53,866 bases of DNA from JBCCAG01 sp050330955 (GCA_050330955.1 JBHJHJ010000037.1:1-53866); one strand, 5' to 3'; shown: positions 17,321 to 25,955, counted from the first letter of the stretch. The notes: generated by a model not told the origin, from the letters alone. Made by a program: numbers and translations.

Positions 17321-18468
17321 GATCCCACTCCCATAGAGCCCACTCCCATCGATTGGGGCTGCGACATCAAAGGCGCACCGTTTGTGGCATCACTAAACTT
17401 AATGGCTAGCCACTTTGCCCCACCGTAGCAGTCTGAGAAGCGGGCCTGATCGGCAGGGGGCATTACCCGCAGCACGGAGCAAACCTCACGCCCCATCTCC
17501 GCGAGCCAGTTGACTTCAGCGCCCGGCATATTCGACAGGAGCTGGTTTAGGTTATCTCGCAGCAGGGTGTGGGCCGTGCCGCCACCCACCAAAATCTCAT
17601 AGTTCGGAATGTTGAGCGAAGCAAATTTGTCGCTCAGATGGTGACGCACCTGCTCCCAATAATAGGCCTCTGCCTTCTGACGGCGTTCAGTGAGCGGGTA
17701 TTGTTTTCCAGGCTGATCGGGGAACGCCACCGTATCGGCCCCTCTAAGTAGGGCGTCGTAGAGGTAAGGGTTGTCTGGCTTACACATGCCCTGGGAGATG
17801 GACTGCAGGTATTCGAGGTACCCCAGACGCACCGTGCCGCTTGGTTCTCCCGTGGGAGGTTTACCCTGTCTGAAGATGAGAAACGTCAGGTCGCGGTGAC
17901 CCACAATAACCACGACGTAGGAGCTTTGCGGCGGCTGACCGTGCTGCATGGCCTGCATCTTCCGCCACTGCACTAGCCCTGCCCCTTCCGGCAAGATCTT
18001 GATCGCCTGGGGTTCGATGGTGATTCGCTGCCCTCGGTAAATAAAGGATGAGGTGGAGCCCAACTGCTGGCTAACTTCGTGCTGATCGCTGAGGTATTCG
18101 TCAAACGGTAGCGCTACGCCGATATCAATGGGGAGGCGATCGACGTTAAAGCGCCGCGCCAGCTCGCCGATAGCTCCTAGGATTCGGAGCTTGGCCAGCG
18201 TGCTCTTCCGCAGCATCTCAGTATTTTTATTGGAGCGGCCCTCAGCGTCATCTGCAAGGGCATAGCCCTTATCCTCAACCTGAAGGTATGCCCCTGAGCT
18301 AATGCCTCCACCAAACTGATCGCCTTGATCGCTCAAAATTTGAAGCTCGGAAGGGGGCAGATCGGCGACCTTAGGCGGACAGAGATAGCTGTAGAAGCTG
18401 ACGCTATCGCTGAACGACGCCTTAGTCGCACTCATGCCCAGGTCGACGAAGATCTGAAACTTAGCCAT
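17317..18468 (-). CDS. ParM/StbA-like actin-family ATPase
   Basis: A 383-residue protein of the actin/Hsp70 ATPase superfamily, ParM/StbA branch. The phosphate-1 loop is FVDLGMSATKASF (Asp9, Gly11), and the adenosine motif is VGGGTAHTL near 294-302; length is slightly above plasmid ParM (about 320). ParM forms ATP-driven filaments that push DNA copies apart. Here it is on what looks like a chromosome, paired with a small downstream gene. The C-terminus carries a tandem duplication, MGVGS-MGVGS, from a 15-bp repeat at 17320-17349. Alternative roles are plasmid-derived cargo or another actin-like cytoskeletal filament. Confidence 0.78.
   Translation of the reverse strand: MAKFQIFVDLGMSATKASFSDSVSFYSYLCPPKVADLPPSELQILSDQGDQFGGGISSGAYLQVEDKGYALADDAEGRSNKNTEMLRKSTLAKLRILGAIGELARRFNVDRLPIDIGVALPFDEYLSDQHEVSQQLGSTSSFIYRGQRITIEPQAIKILPEGAGLVQWRKMQAMQHGQPPQSSYVVVIVGHRDLTFLIFRQGKPPTGEPSGTVRLGYLEYLQSISQGMCKPDNPYLYDALLRGADTVAFPDQPGKQYPLTERRQKAEAYYWEQVRHHLSDKFASLNIPNYEILVGGGTAHTLLRDNLNQLLSNMPGAEVNWLAEMGREVCSVLRVMPPADQARFSDCYGGAKWLAIKFSDATNGAPLMSQPQSMGVGSMGVGS
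17320..17349 (-). repeat. 15-bp tandem repeat at parM-like 3' end
   Basis: TGATCCCACTCCCAT (17320-17334) and AGAGCCCACTCCCAT (17335-17349) match at 13 of 15 positions and encode MGVGS twice at the C-terminus of the ParM-like protein. The copy near the ParR-like start overlaps the coupled start/stop. It looks like a recent duplication by slippage. Confidence 0.7.
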
Positions 18469-18605
18469 GGTTCTGTTGTACTCCGGGGGAAGCTAGGGGT
18501 ATTATGGCGCATTATGGCGTACATTGACCGTACAAACGGTGAAATATTTTGCACATTTGGCTGTGTTGCGTTGGTCAACAACGCTGACCGCTAGAGGCCC
18601 AGGCG
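18469..18605 (-). promoter_or_regulatory. Upstream region of parM-like gene with direct and inverted repeats
   Basis: Before the ParM-like start lie two tandem copies of ATTATGGCG(C/T) at 18501-18520 and an inverted repeat ACCGT-ACAA-ACGGT at 18527-18540. Partition operons usually carry a centromere/operator with repeats here, bound by ParR. Two copies are few for a centromere, and similar short tandem repeats occur elsewhere in the window, so this is only a candidate. Confidence 0.35.
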
Positions 18606-18617
18606 CTAGAGGCCCAG
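18589..18617 (-). repeat. 14-bp tandem repeat at azlD 3' end
   Basis: CGCTAGAGGCCCAG occurs at 18589-18602 and 18604-18617. The second copy spans the azlD stop and last codons, and the first is an exact extra copy beyond the stop. It is a small tandem duplication of a gene end and does not alter the AzlD protein. Confidence 0.7.
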
Positions 18618-18926
18618 CATGGCCTGCCAACCAAAGAACACGCCCATCCCTAGAACAATGGTGAGCAGTAGACTCTGGGTAACGCTGCCCACGACACCAG
18701 CAGCGATCGCCCCCACGAGCCGGGGATTGCGCAGGCTGAAATGCAGTGCCCCGTCTTGGAGCAGCACTTCCGGCACCACAATGGCAGTGAGCACCACCGG
18801 AGGGACGTACCGCAGGGCGTTAATGATCCTTGGGGACAGCGCAATGCGGCTGCTGGCGCCAAACATGACGTAGCGAATTGAAAAGGTGGCGATCGCCATT
18901 CCAGCAATAATCAGGACTTCGGCCAC
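18606..18926 (-). CDS. azlD: AzlD-family branched-chain amino acid exporter subunit
   Basis: A 106-residue membrane protein of the AzlD family with three to four hydrophobic helices and the conserved IRYVMFGASSRIALSPRIINALRYVPP stretch. AzlD pairs with AzlC to export branched-chain amino acids or analogues. It follows azlC after 14 bp in the operon AraC-azlC-azlD. The last codons (MLGL) lie in a 14-bp sequence, CGCTAGAGGCCCAG, that is repeated just beyond the stop (18589-18602 and 18604-18617), a small tandem duplication of the gene end. Confidence 0.88.
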   Translation of the reverse strand: MAEVLIIAGMAIATFSIRYVMFGASSRIALSPRIINALRYVPPVVLTAIVVPEVLLQDGALHFSLRNPRLVGAIAAGVVGSVTQSLLLTIVLGMGVFFGWQAMLGL

Positions 18927-18940
18927 AGGGAACCTCCCGG

Positions 18941-19684
18941 CTATTTAGGTTGTTTGGGCGAAACCAGCACGTGCTCGCTGCTGACGCCAGCGGCAATGCC
19001 TGCGATGGCGGCCACCATTAGACCGAGCTTGTGGGGCAATGGATAGGCGAGCAGGGCTACGGCTGCCGATACGGCTACTGCCAGACCCATTGGTTTCGTT
19101 TTGAGATAGGGAATCACCATGCCGATGAACGTCACAGACATGGCAAATTCCAGCCCCCAGTCGGCGGCGTGGGGCAGCATTTGCCCTGCGGTGACTCCGA
19201 GCACCGTGCAGAGTTGCCAGTTGATATACATCGCTAGGGCTGCCCCCAGGTGATACCAGTGCTTAAACAGGGAGCGATCGTCCGCTTCGTAGCGGCTGAT
19301 GGCCACCGCAAACGCTTCATCCGTCAGCCAAAACGCCAGCCCTCCTTTCCAGGATTGGCTCAAAGACTTAACGTAGGGCATCAGACTCACCGCATAGAGC
19401 AGGTGCCGCAGGTTGACGACAAACGCCGTTGCCACAACCAGCAGCCCGCCCGTACCGGCAGCCATCATTCCCATGGCGATGAACTGTGACGATCCGGCGA
19501 ACACAATCGCTGATAGGGCTAAGGTGCCGCCGACGGAGAATCCGCTGGCGGGTGCGAGGGAGCCAAAGATAATTCCGAAGGGAATGGCGCCGACCACCAG
19601 TGGAAAGATATCTCTCACCCCGGCCCAAAATTCGCTTTGGGGTGAGGGGTGACGCTTTGAGAGAGGAAGTGAATGAGTAGACAT
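18941..19684 (-). CDS. azlC: AzlC-family branched-chain amino acid exporter subunit
   Basis: About 247 residues, a multi-helix membrane protein of the AzlC family. Recognisable are FPLVVGAIPFGIIFG, the AIVFAGSSQFIAM segment and FWLTDEAFAVAISRYE. It works with the AzlD subunit immediately downstream as a branched-chain amino acid exporter. ATG at 19684 starts MSTHSLPLSK; an upstream in-frame ATG at 19711 would add nine residues, and either is possible. It lies 11-37 bp after the AraC-type regulator, so one transcript is likely. Confidence 0.88.
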   Translation of the reverse strand: MSTHSLPLSKRHPSPQSEFWAGVRDIFPLVVGAIPFGIIFGSLAPASGFSVGGTLALSAIVFAGSSQFIAMGMMAAGTGGLLVVATAFVVNLRHLLYAVSLMPYVKSLSQSWKGGLAFWLTDEAFAVAISRYEADDRSLFKHWYHLGAALAMYINWQLCTVLGVTAGQMLPHAADWGLEFAMSVTFIGMVIPYLKTKPMGLAVAVSAAVALLAYPLPHKLGLMVAAIAGIAAGVSSEHVLVSPKQPK

Positions 19685-19721
19685 TGTTTTGAACCACTCT
19701 GCATCCCTCAACCTACCGAGA

Positions 19722-20582
19722 TTACTGCCTCAAATCTTGTACGTTTTTGCAGCCCCGCGCGTACTGTCCCGGCGTCACCCCCAGCATCTTTTTAAAGTGA
19801 CGGTGGAGATGACTTTGGTCCGTAAACCCCACTTCCAGGGCTGCATCAGTGAGGGTGAAGCCGGCTGAAATAAGTCGCTTGGCTCGATGAACCCGCAGGT
19901 GATTGAGGTAGGCGTGGGGCGGCAGACCCATCTGTTTGCGGAAGCTTCTCAGCAGCCGCAGCGGCGGGAGGCCAGCTAGGGTAGCTAGCTCAGCCAAAGA
20001 AGTGTTGACGTCAGAATGAGCTATCAAGTAATCCCGCACTTGGCTGACAGCGCGAGATTCTCGACCTGCGGCTATGGTGCTGGGGCGATCGCTGGCGTAG
20101 TGTCCCACCAGTTGGGCCATATCCCACAAAAAGCGAGATTCCCGCTCCAATGGGGACGGCGACACTTCGAGGGTGCGATGGAGATCGACCAGCCGACGGT
20201 TGAGCCGGGGATCGTGAATCACGGGCGATGAAAAATAAGGAATGCCCTGTCTTCGCCCCGCCAGTTCTGCGGCGGCCTGCTGCAACCACCTAGTGGCAGG
20301 CAACAGCGTGCGATAGGTCCACCCCGTCTCCAGTGCCGCGTGCCCCGTGTGCATTTCTCCCGGAGCGGTGATCACAATACTCCCCGCCGGGGCCGTGTGG
20401 GTGGCGCCGCGATAGTCAAACGCCATTGCCCCCGACTCAACAATGGCGATGCCGAATCCCTCATGGGCGTGGCGAGAGAAGGCATAGGTGATGTAGGTGG
20501 CCCGCAGCATCTCCAGATCCTGCAGTGCAGGGTCGCGCCAAAATTTGACCTGTTCTTTCTGGGGCTGCTGCTTAGAAGTCAA
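19722..20582 (-). CDS. AraC-family transcriptional regulator
   Basis: A 286-residue regulator with an N-terminal AraC-type cupin (FSRHAHEGFGIAIVESG, then PGEMHTGH; about residues 33-80) and a C-terminal pair of helix-turn-helix motifs (SLAELATLAGLPPLRLLRSFRKQMG and TLTDAALEVGFTDQSHLHRHFKKMLG). AraC regulators of this type often adjoin azlCD and control them; here the three genes are on one strand with short gaps. The effector is probably an amino acid-like ligand, by association. It starts 31 bp after the end of the acyltransferase gene at 20614. Confidence 0.88.
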   Translation of the reverse strand: MTSKQQPQKEQVKFWRDPALQDLEMLRATYITYAFSRHAHEGFGIAIVESGAMAFDYRGATHTAPAGSIVITAPGEMHTGHAALETGWTYRTLLPATRWLQQAAAELAGRRQGIPYFSSPVIHDPRLNRRLVDLHRTLEVSPSPLERESRFLWDMAQLVGHYASDRPSTIAAGRESRAVSQVRDYLIAHSDVNTSLAELATLAGLPPLRLLRSFRKQMGLPPHAYLNHLRVHRAKRLISAGFTLTDAALEVGFTDQSHLHRHFKKMLGVTPGQYARGCKNVQDLRQ

Positions 20583-20613
20583 AGTTGGTTTTAGTCAGGT
20601 TTGGCAATCGAAT

Positions 20614-22149
20614 TTAGAAATCAAAATAGATGTAGGGCAAACGCTCTGACGGTGCCAGCAGCCAGGCGAGATAAATGAACAAAGGCGACAACGCTACCTT
20701 GAGATACCAGTTGAACTGTAGCTTGAGCCCCCGGCGAAATCCGTGTACAACGGCCATTCCTAAAAATATCGCCAGCAGCATCAGCATGATTTGAGCGCGG
20801 CTCGCCTGCAGCCCTTCCAAGTAGATTTTGGGTCCAAACTGAATATCTGCAGGCTGGCCCACTAACCGACTGAGCGCTAGCCCATAGGCCTGGGGATCAG
20901 GCAGTCGAAAGAAAATCCATGAAAAGAAAACTGTGGCCTGGGTGAGGCCCCAGCCTAGCAAAGCTCCAGCGGGGTGGCCCCAAAACTGAGCCACGGCGGG
21001 CGATCGCTTCGCCATTTCGTCCGTGAGCCGATGGGCTGCCAGGGCAACGCCGTGGATCAACCCCCAAACGATGAAGCCCCACCCAGGGTTGTGCCAGATG
21101 CCCGCAATCACCATGACAATCACAAGATTGAGGCAAGTCCGGATTAGGCCTTGACGGGAGCCCCCCAGCGGAAAGTAGAGGTAATTGCGCAGCCAGTCCC
21201 CCAGGGTGATGTGCCACCGCCGCCAAAAGTCGGCAATGCTAGAAGAGAAGTACGGCGCGCGGAAGTTCTCAGGCAGATAGATGCCCAGCAAAATGGCGCT
21301 GCCCCGAGCCACATCCACATAGCCGCTAAAGTCGAGGTAGAGCTGCAGGCCATAGGCCGCCGTGGCCAGCCAAATGTCGCCGCTGCCGGCGCGCTCCAAA
21401 TTATCGAAGCTGAGGTTGACCAGGGTCGCTAGGTGGTCCGCCAGCAGCAGCTTCTTGAGGGCGCCCACCGCAATCAGCCACAGCCCATCCACCACCTGAT
21501 CTAGCTTGGGCGGCAGACGATGGGCTAGCTGACCGTCCATGGCGTGGTATCGCGTGATCGGACCTGACAGCAGCTTAGGGAAAAACAGCTTATAGGTCAA
21601 AAAGGGGAGCAGGTGCGTCGCGGCAGGTGCACCACGATAGACGTCCACCAAATAGGCAATGCACTCAAACACAAAGTAGCTGAGGCCCAAGGGAGCAATC
21701 AGCGCTGTAATCAGGGCGATTTGGGGCGAAGACGCAGGTAAATTGAGCCCAGGGCTGACTGCCGCAAGCAGGAAAGGAAGATATTTGAACCCCACCAACA
21801 CCAGCACCAGCAGACCTATGCCAAGCCACAGGATGCCAGCCCGGCGCCGATTCCAGTCTGGCTCGGTGGCAGGTGAGGTCAAATCAGGGGCTGGTTTATG
21901 AGCTTGGCTATCGACCGGCTTAACCCGACGATGGGGAGGGTAGGCTGCCGGGGCCAGCGATCGCCCGATCACAAAGGTGATTAGCGCCAGCGCCAGCAGC
22001 AGCGGCACGTATTGAATTTGGAGGGAGGCGTAAAACACCAGGCTCGCCGCCAGCAGCACCCCAAGCTGCAGCGATCGCGATTCCTGCAGCCAGTATAGCC
22101 CCAGCACGCTGAGCAAGAAAATGCCATAGGTAATCGAAAGTAGCGTCAT
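20614..22149 (-). CDS. MBOAT-family membrane-bound O-acyltransferase
   Basis: A 511-residue polytopic membrane protein of the AlgI/DltB type. The family marks are FWRRWHITLGDWLRNYLYFPLGGSR (near 310-335) and the active-site histidine in IAGIWHNPGWGF / WGLIHGV. In bacteria such proteins pass acyl groups across the membrane to acetylate exopolysaccharide or cell-wall polymers, normally with an SGNH/AlgJ-type partner. None is encoded in this window; the downstream gene is an AraC regulator. With two sugar-phosphate transferases and a polysaccharide kinase elsewhere in the window, exopolysaccharide acetylation is a reasonable guess. Confidence 0.9.
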   Translation of the reverse strand: MTLLSITYGIFLLSVLGLYWLQESRSLQLGVLLAASLVFYASLQIQYVPLLLALALITFVIGRSLAPAAYPPHRRVKPVDSQAHKPAPDLTSPATEPDWNRRRAGILWLGIGLLVLVLVGFKYLPFLLAAVSPGLNLPASSPQIALITALIAPLGLSYFVFECIAYLVDVYRGAPAATHLLPFLTYKLFFPKLLSGPITRYHAMDGQLAHRLPPKLDQVVDGLWLIAVGALKKLLLADHLATLVNLSFDNLERAGSGDIWLATAAYGLQLYLDFSGYVDVARGSAILLGIYLPENFRAPYFSSSIADFWRRWHITLGDWLRNYLYFPLGGSRQGLIRTCLNLVIVMVIAGIWHNPGWGFIVWGLIHGVALAAHRLTDEMAKRSPAVAQFWGHPAGALLGWGLTQATVFFSWIFFRLPDPQAYGLALSRLVGQPADIQFGPKIYLEGLQASRAQIMLMLLAIFLGMAVVHGFRRGLKLQFNWYLKVALSPLFIYLAWLLAPSERLPYIYFDF

Positions 22150-22197
22150 GGCGCGGGAGCGTCGTAGGGTAAGGGATGACCAATCGTACAGCTCACA

Positions 22198-22596
22198 ATG
22201 CTCAATTTAGCAGTTCGAGCCCCTGTTGCTGTGGCGCTAGGGGCAATCGCTGGAGCCCTAGGGCGCTACTATGCGGGCCGCTGGCTCACTGCTGCCCATG
22301 GCGCTGGCGGTTTTCCCGTTGGCACCTTCGCGGTCAACATCAGCGGCTGCCTTATCATGGGGCTGGTCATTGCGCTTTGCGATCGCTTCAATGTGCCACC
22401 GGACGTGAAGCTGTTGCTCACCACTGGGGCGCTTGGAGCCTACACTACTTTCTCTACCTACAGCCTAGAAACGCTTGCTCTGCTGGAGCAGGGAAGAATT
22501 AGAATGGCCGGGCTATACTGGATCGGCAGCGCAGTCCTGGGTCTGGTAGCGCTGGGTCTGGGCTCAGTTCTGGGCGGGCTAGGGCATCGAAGCTAA
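22198..22596 (+). CDS. crcB: CrcB/Fluc fluoride channel
   Basis: A 132-residue protein of the Fluc family, a dual-topology dimer that lets fluoride out of the cell. It has four membrane helices, the GTFAVNISGC motif with the conserved asparagine, and the TTFSTYSLET motif with polar residues lining the pore. Only 48 bp separate its start from the start of the divergent MBOAT gene, which leaves no room for the fluoride riboswitch often found before crcB. It is convergent with the CRR6 gene 16 bp downstream. Confidence 0.92.
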   Translation: MLNLAVRAPVAVALGAIAGALGRYYAGRWLTAAHGAGGFPVGTFAVNISGCLIMGLVIALCDRFNVPPDVKLLLTTGALGAYTTFSTYSLETLALLEQGRIRMAGLYWIGSAVLGLVALGLGSVLGGLGHRS

Positions 22597-22612
22597 GCGC
22601 CCACGGCTGCTG

Positions 22613-23083
22613 TCAAAACCCAATCAGCTCAAAAAACTGATCGTCAAGCTCATAGCCCAGGGTTTTGGTCATCAGCTTGACGTTGTTGCGCCCGGCTACG
22701 CCGCTTTCCCTTAACCAGTGAAGGGTGTGGAACACTTTGCTCATAACAAATATTTCTAGGGCTTCAGGGTTGTACTGTAGGCCCGTCTTGCTGAACTGAT
22801 GGGGCACTAGCATGGCGGTATACCGGGTCAGTTCACCGGACTGCCGGTCCAGCAGGTATGGCAGCCAGGGGTAAGCAGCGTCTAGGGCGACGAACCATAG
22901 CCGGACTTCTGGAATCTCTGAGAGCTCGCGGGGATCGGTAGCTTCACGGGGATAGTCGATTTCAAAGGTGATGGGGGAACCCTGAATAAGCGTTCCAGAT
23001 GCCCGTCTATCATTAATCACAGCCTCTGCTGACTTCAGATCAAGGGTTGTGATAAGGGGCAGGGTGAGTGCAATAGTAGACAT
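22613..23083 (-). CDS. CRR6-family NDH-1 assembly factor (NdhI maturation)
   Basis: About 156 residues matching CRR6, the factor needed to mature the NdhI subunit during assembly of the hydrophilic arm of chloroplast and cyanobacterial NDH-1. The diagnostic stretch is SEIPEVRLWFVALDAAYPWLPYLLD, followed by YTAMLVPHQFS and NPEALEIFVMSKVF. The ATG at 23083 is chosen because the family starts with a short hydrophobic strand like MSTIALTLP; the longer frame to 23188 adds 35 unlikely residues. It is a soluble protein and complements ndhO elsewhere in the window. Confidence 0.85.
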   Translation of the reverse strand: MSTIALTLPLITTLDLKSAEAVINDRRASGTLIQGSPITFEIDYPREATDPRELSEIPEVRLWFVALDAAYPWLPYLLDRQSGELTRYTAMLVPHQFSKTGLQYNPEALEIFVMSKVFHTLHWLRESGVAGRNNVKLMTKTLGYELDDQFFELIGF

Positions 23084-23238
23084 GAGTTTGTGGACGTGGG
23101 GTGGGCTAAAAAGTAGGTTAAACCAAGTAAAACTCAGTCTGATAGACAATCTTAAGGCGTTTACGCTAAGGTTGAAGTAGGTCGCCAAAGCGAAATCGTA
23201 CCGAGTTCACTTTAGGTGTCATGGCCCGCCCTCGGCAT

Positions 23239-23269
23239 ATGGCTTGATGGCGTATGGCTTGATTGGCGT
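23239..23269 (+). repeat. Tandem 15-bp repeat before Fur-family gene
   Basis: ATGGCTTGATGGCGT (23239-23253) is directly repeated as ATGGCTTGATTGGCGT (23254-23269), just before the ATG at 23284. Both copies contain in-frame-like ATG and TTG triplets, so this could affect start choice. It may be slippage or a regulator half-site pair. Confidence 0.5.
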
Positions 23270-23283
23270 GCAGGTTGATTGAC

Positions 23284-23826
23284 ATGCAACTTATTGATAT
23301 GCAACACGATGCTACCCGTAAGCCTGTTCGCTCATTGGACGATGCTTTTGCGCGCTGTCGAGACTTAGGAATGCGGCTTAGCAAGCAGCGCCGCTATATT
23401 CTAGAACTCCTCTGGAGTCAGCGAGAGCACCTCTCGGCCCGTGAAATTTACGATCGCCTGACGCAGCAGGGCAAAGACATCGGTCACACCTCGGTCTACC
23501 AAAACTTAGAGGCCCTATCGGGCCACCAGGTAATTGAGTGCGTCGATCGCGCAGACGGCAGGCTATACGGCAGCGTCAGCGACTCTCATAGCCACGTCAA
23601 CTGCCTCGACACTGATCAGATTATGGATGTTTTTGTCCAGCTTCCCGAGGACCTTATCCAGCGCGTTGAGCAGCAGCTTGGAGTGAAGATTACAGACTAT
23701 AGAATTGACTTTTTTGGCTATTCCCAAGACGCTAAGTCCCAAGATGAGGACCGAAAAGGAAGAAAGCTAGAGATAGCTCAAATGGACTCTATGGACCTTG
23801 AGGCGCGTCCTTCACCCACCCGTTGA
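23284..23826 (+). CDS. Fur-family regulator, PerR-like
   Basis: About 180 residues. The winged-helix DNA-binding part is MRLSKQRRYILELLW...SAREIYDRLTQQG...TSVYQNLEAL, followed by the dimerisation and metal part with SDSHSHVNCLD and DVFVQLPEDL. It lacks the paired CxxC cysteines that bind structural zinc in many Fur proteins; only isolated cysteines are present. The sequence resembles cyanobacterial PerR-type regulators of peroxide and metal response. The ATG at 23284 has a weak AGG upstream; ATG at 23299 and TTG at 23263 are alternatives. A charged tail of about 30 residues follows the domain. Divergent from the CRR6 gene. Confidence 0.85.
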   Translation: MQLIDMQHDATRKPVRSLDDAFARCRDLGMRLSKQRRYILELLWSQREHLSAREIYDRLTQQGKDIGHTSVYQNLEALSGHQVIECVDRADGRLYGSVSDSHSHVNCLDTDQIMDVFVQLPEDLIQRVEQQLGVKITDYRIDFFGYSQDAKSQDEDRKGRKLEIAQMDSMDLEARPSPTR

Positions 23827-23978
23827 CGGGAGGACGTGCGCTCTGCAATTATACGCTCATACTGGTTTATTTTTAATGCTAGAGCCGTGTCTTTCTGGTG
23901 CTACATGCTCGATGCATTAAAGCGCTGACCTGGCCGGAGTGCTCATCGGCTCAACCCAACCCCTTCCTCGATCGCACC

Positions 23979-25955
23979 ATGCGCGACGTCAGTAGAGCTC
24001 CCCATCCGCAAAGCGAGGCGATCGCCAGCCTGCGTGAAGCGTTGGCCTATCACCAGCCGATTGTTCCCCAAAGCGACACGCTAGCGCTACGGCGTAAGCG
24101 TAGGTGGCATCTGCCCAATTGGATCTGGTCACCGCTGCTGCTGCTGGGTCTGGCGGTGACCGGAGGCATCGGGATGGTGGCGCTGCAGTGGCTTCTAGAC
24201 CCCCCGCCCGTCCCCAACTGCAGGGCCCTGTCTCCCCTTGCGGCATCGGCAAAGCGCCTGCACTGCGCACAGCAGCTCGCGACGACAGGACAATCTGCTC
24301 ACCTTGCGGCCAGCATCAATGTTTTAAAGGACTGGGGGCCAAATCACGCCCTCTACCCCGAAGCTCAAGCGCTGTTGACCGATTGGTCAAGGGCGCTCTT
24401 GGAGAACGCCGAAGATACACTGCACAGTGCTGGATTGGAGCAGGCAGTCCGGCTAGCGCGTTATGTGCCAGTCAACAGCCCTGTCTATGAAACAGCACAA
24501 GAGAAAATCAGCGACTGGCAGCGGCAGTGGGCCGACGGGGAGCGGATTTATCAGACTGCGCTCACCGCACTGGAGCAGAAAAGCTGGAAGCAGGCCTCTC
24601 AGCAGGTCGTTGCCTTGGGAGAGCTAACCTCCCCTTACTGGAGTCAATCGCGGGCGAACGCCCTCAGCCTGCGTATCTTGGCCGAGCAGAAGGGCCAGCA
24701 GGCCTTAACAGAGGCCCAATCCATGGCGGCCCAGCCTTACCCAGATGAGCTGGCCACTGCGCTAGTCCATCTGCAGACCATTCCTCCCCAGACCCTAGCC
24801 CAAGCTGAAGCCGAACCGCTGCAGCAGGCCTGGAGCAGCGCGGTGGCTGAGTCGGCCCTGGCAGAACTGGCCGCGGGCCAGCTGACGCGCGCCGTTGAAC
24901 TGGCCCAATCGCTGCCGGTCGCGATGGCCGCGCAACCCGACTTGCCGGTTGCCACCCGCGACCTCATTCGCTACAGCCACGCGCAGCGGTTGGCAAGCCA
25001 GGCGATGGCCCAGCCTGAACGCTGGTGGGTGCTGATGGAAGCGATCGCAGCAGCTGAAGGGATAATGCCCCAGAGCGACCTAGCGCAGCGTATTCAGCCA
25101 CAGCTTGTGCAGTGGCGATCGCAGCTCGAAGCCAGCCAACAGCTCCAGGTGGCCCAGGCTATGGCGGGCACCGGACAGCGCTGGCTGCTGCAGTTCAGCC
25201 TTGCTCAAGCGGAGGCCATCGGCAGCGCTGTCGACGGTGCCGACGGTGCCGACGCCAGTGCTACCAATACCCCGCTGCGATCGCAAACCAGCGCCCTGAA
25301 AAAAAGCTGGCGACAGACCCTTGCTCAAATTGACGGTCGCCCCAGATTTGACCTGGCGCAGCGAACGGCCCAGCCCGGAACCCAGCAAGCGCTTAGGGAT
25401 GCCATCGCCATGGCTGAGGCGCTGCTTCCGCCGGGTATGGCGTGGCCCCAGGTGCAGCAGGCTATCACCGACTGGCGATCGCGCCTCCAGATGATAGAAG
25501 ATCGCCCCATTATCGGCCAAGCGCAGCAGCTCGCCGCCGATGGCAAATTGCGGGAGGCGATTGCTCAAATCGAGGCGGTGGCCCCAGGGCGCTCGCTTTA
25601 CGCCGAAGCCCAAAGCTTAGTCCAGGAGTGGCAGGGGACGCTGCGAGCGGCGGCGGATCGCGATCGCCTGGCAGAGGCACGGGATTTAGCGGGTCAGCTA
25701 AGGCTGAGCCAGGCGATTGAGATAGCTCAGGCAATCGCGCCGGCAAGCGGGGCGGTTTACAATGAGGCCCAGGTGGCGATTTCTCAGTGGCAGCAGGAGC
25801 GAGACGACCTTTGGGCCCAGCAGCGCAGCGCTGAGGAAGCGAGCCTGCCAGTAGAAACGAGCCCATCGCCAGAGGAGTCAGAGGCGCGCCTAGCGCCGGC
25901 CCCTGCTGAGGACGCTGCTTCCCCCTATGACGGCTACTACGGCACAACCGAGTAG
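23979..25955 (+). CDS. Membrane-anchored helical repeat protein, function unknown
   Basis: About 658 residues. After a 40-residue cytoplasmic stretch, one membrane helix (WSPLLLLGLAVTGGIGMVALQ, about residues 49-70) anchors a long, alanine/glutamine-rich helical region. Repeats of the pattern Y-x-E-A-Q-x-x-x-x-x-W recur, for example YPEAQALLTDW, YETAQEKISDW, YAEAQSLVQEW and YNEAQVAISQW, about every 60-80 residues in places. The tail is proline/glutamate-rich. Such cyanobacterial proteins have no assigned role. It is followed by and overlaps or abuts the DUF3685 gene, so the two probably work together. An in-frame ATG at 23898 would add 27 residues. Confidence 0.75.
   Translation: MRDVSRAPHPQSEAIASLREALAYHQPIVPQSDTLALRRKRRWHLPNWIWSPLLLLGLAVTGGIGMVALQWLLDPPPVPNCRALSPLAASAKRLHCAQQLATTGQSAHLAASINVLKDWGPNHALYPEAQALLTDWSRALLENAEDTLHSAGLEQAVRLARYVPVNSPVYETAQEKISDWQRQWADGERIYQTALTALEQKSWKQASQQVVALGELTSPYWSQSRANALSLRILAEQKGQQALTEAQSMAAQPYPDELATALVHLQTIPPQTLAQAEAEPLQQAWSSAVAESALAELAAGQLTRAVELAQSLPVAMAAQPDLPVATRDLIRYSHAQRLASQAMAQPERWWVLMEAIAAAEGIMPQSDLAQRIQPQLVQWRSQLEASQQLQVAQAMAGTGQRWLLQFSLAQAEAIGSAVDGADGADASATNTPLRSQTSALKKSWRQTLAQIDGRPRFDLAQRTAQPGTQQALRDAIAMAEALLPPGMAWPQVQQAITDWRSRLQMIEDRPIIGQAQQLAADGKLREAIAQIEAVAPGRSLYAEAQSLVQEWQGTLRAAADRDRLAEARDLAGQLRLSQAIEIAQAIAPASGAVYNEAQVAISQWQQERDDLWAQQRSAEEASLPVETSPSPEESEARLAPAPAEDAASPYDGYYGTTE

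Noticed and set aside
22150..22197. Fluoride riboswitch before crcB
   Set aside because: Only 48 bp separate the divergent starts, too short for the aptamer, and no riboswitch pattern is visible.
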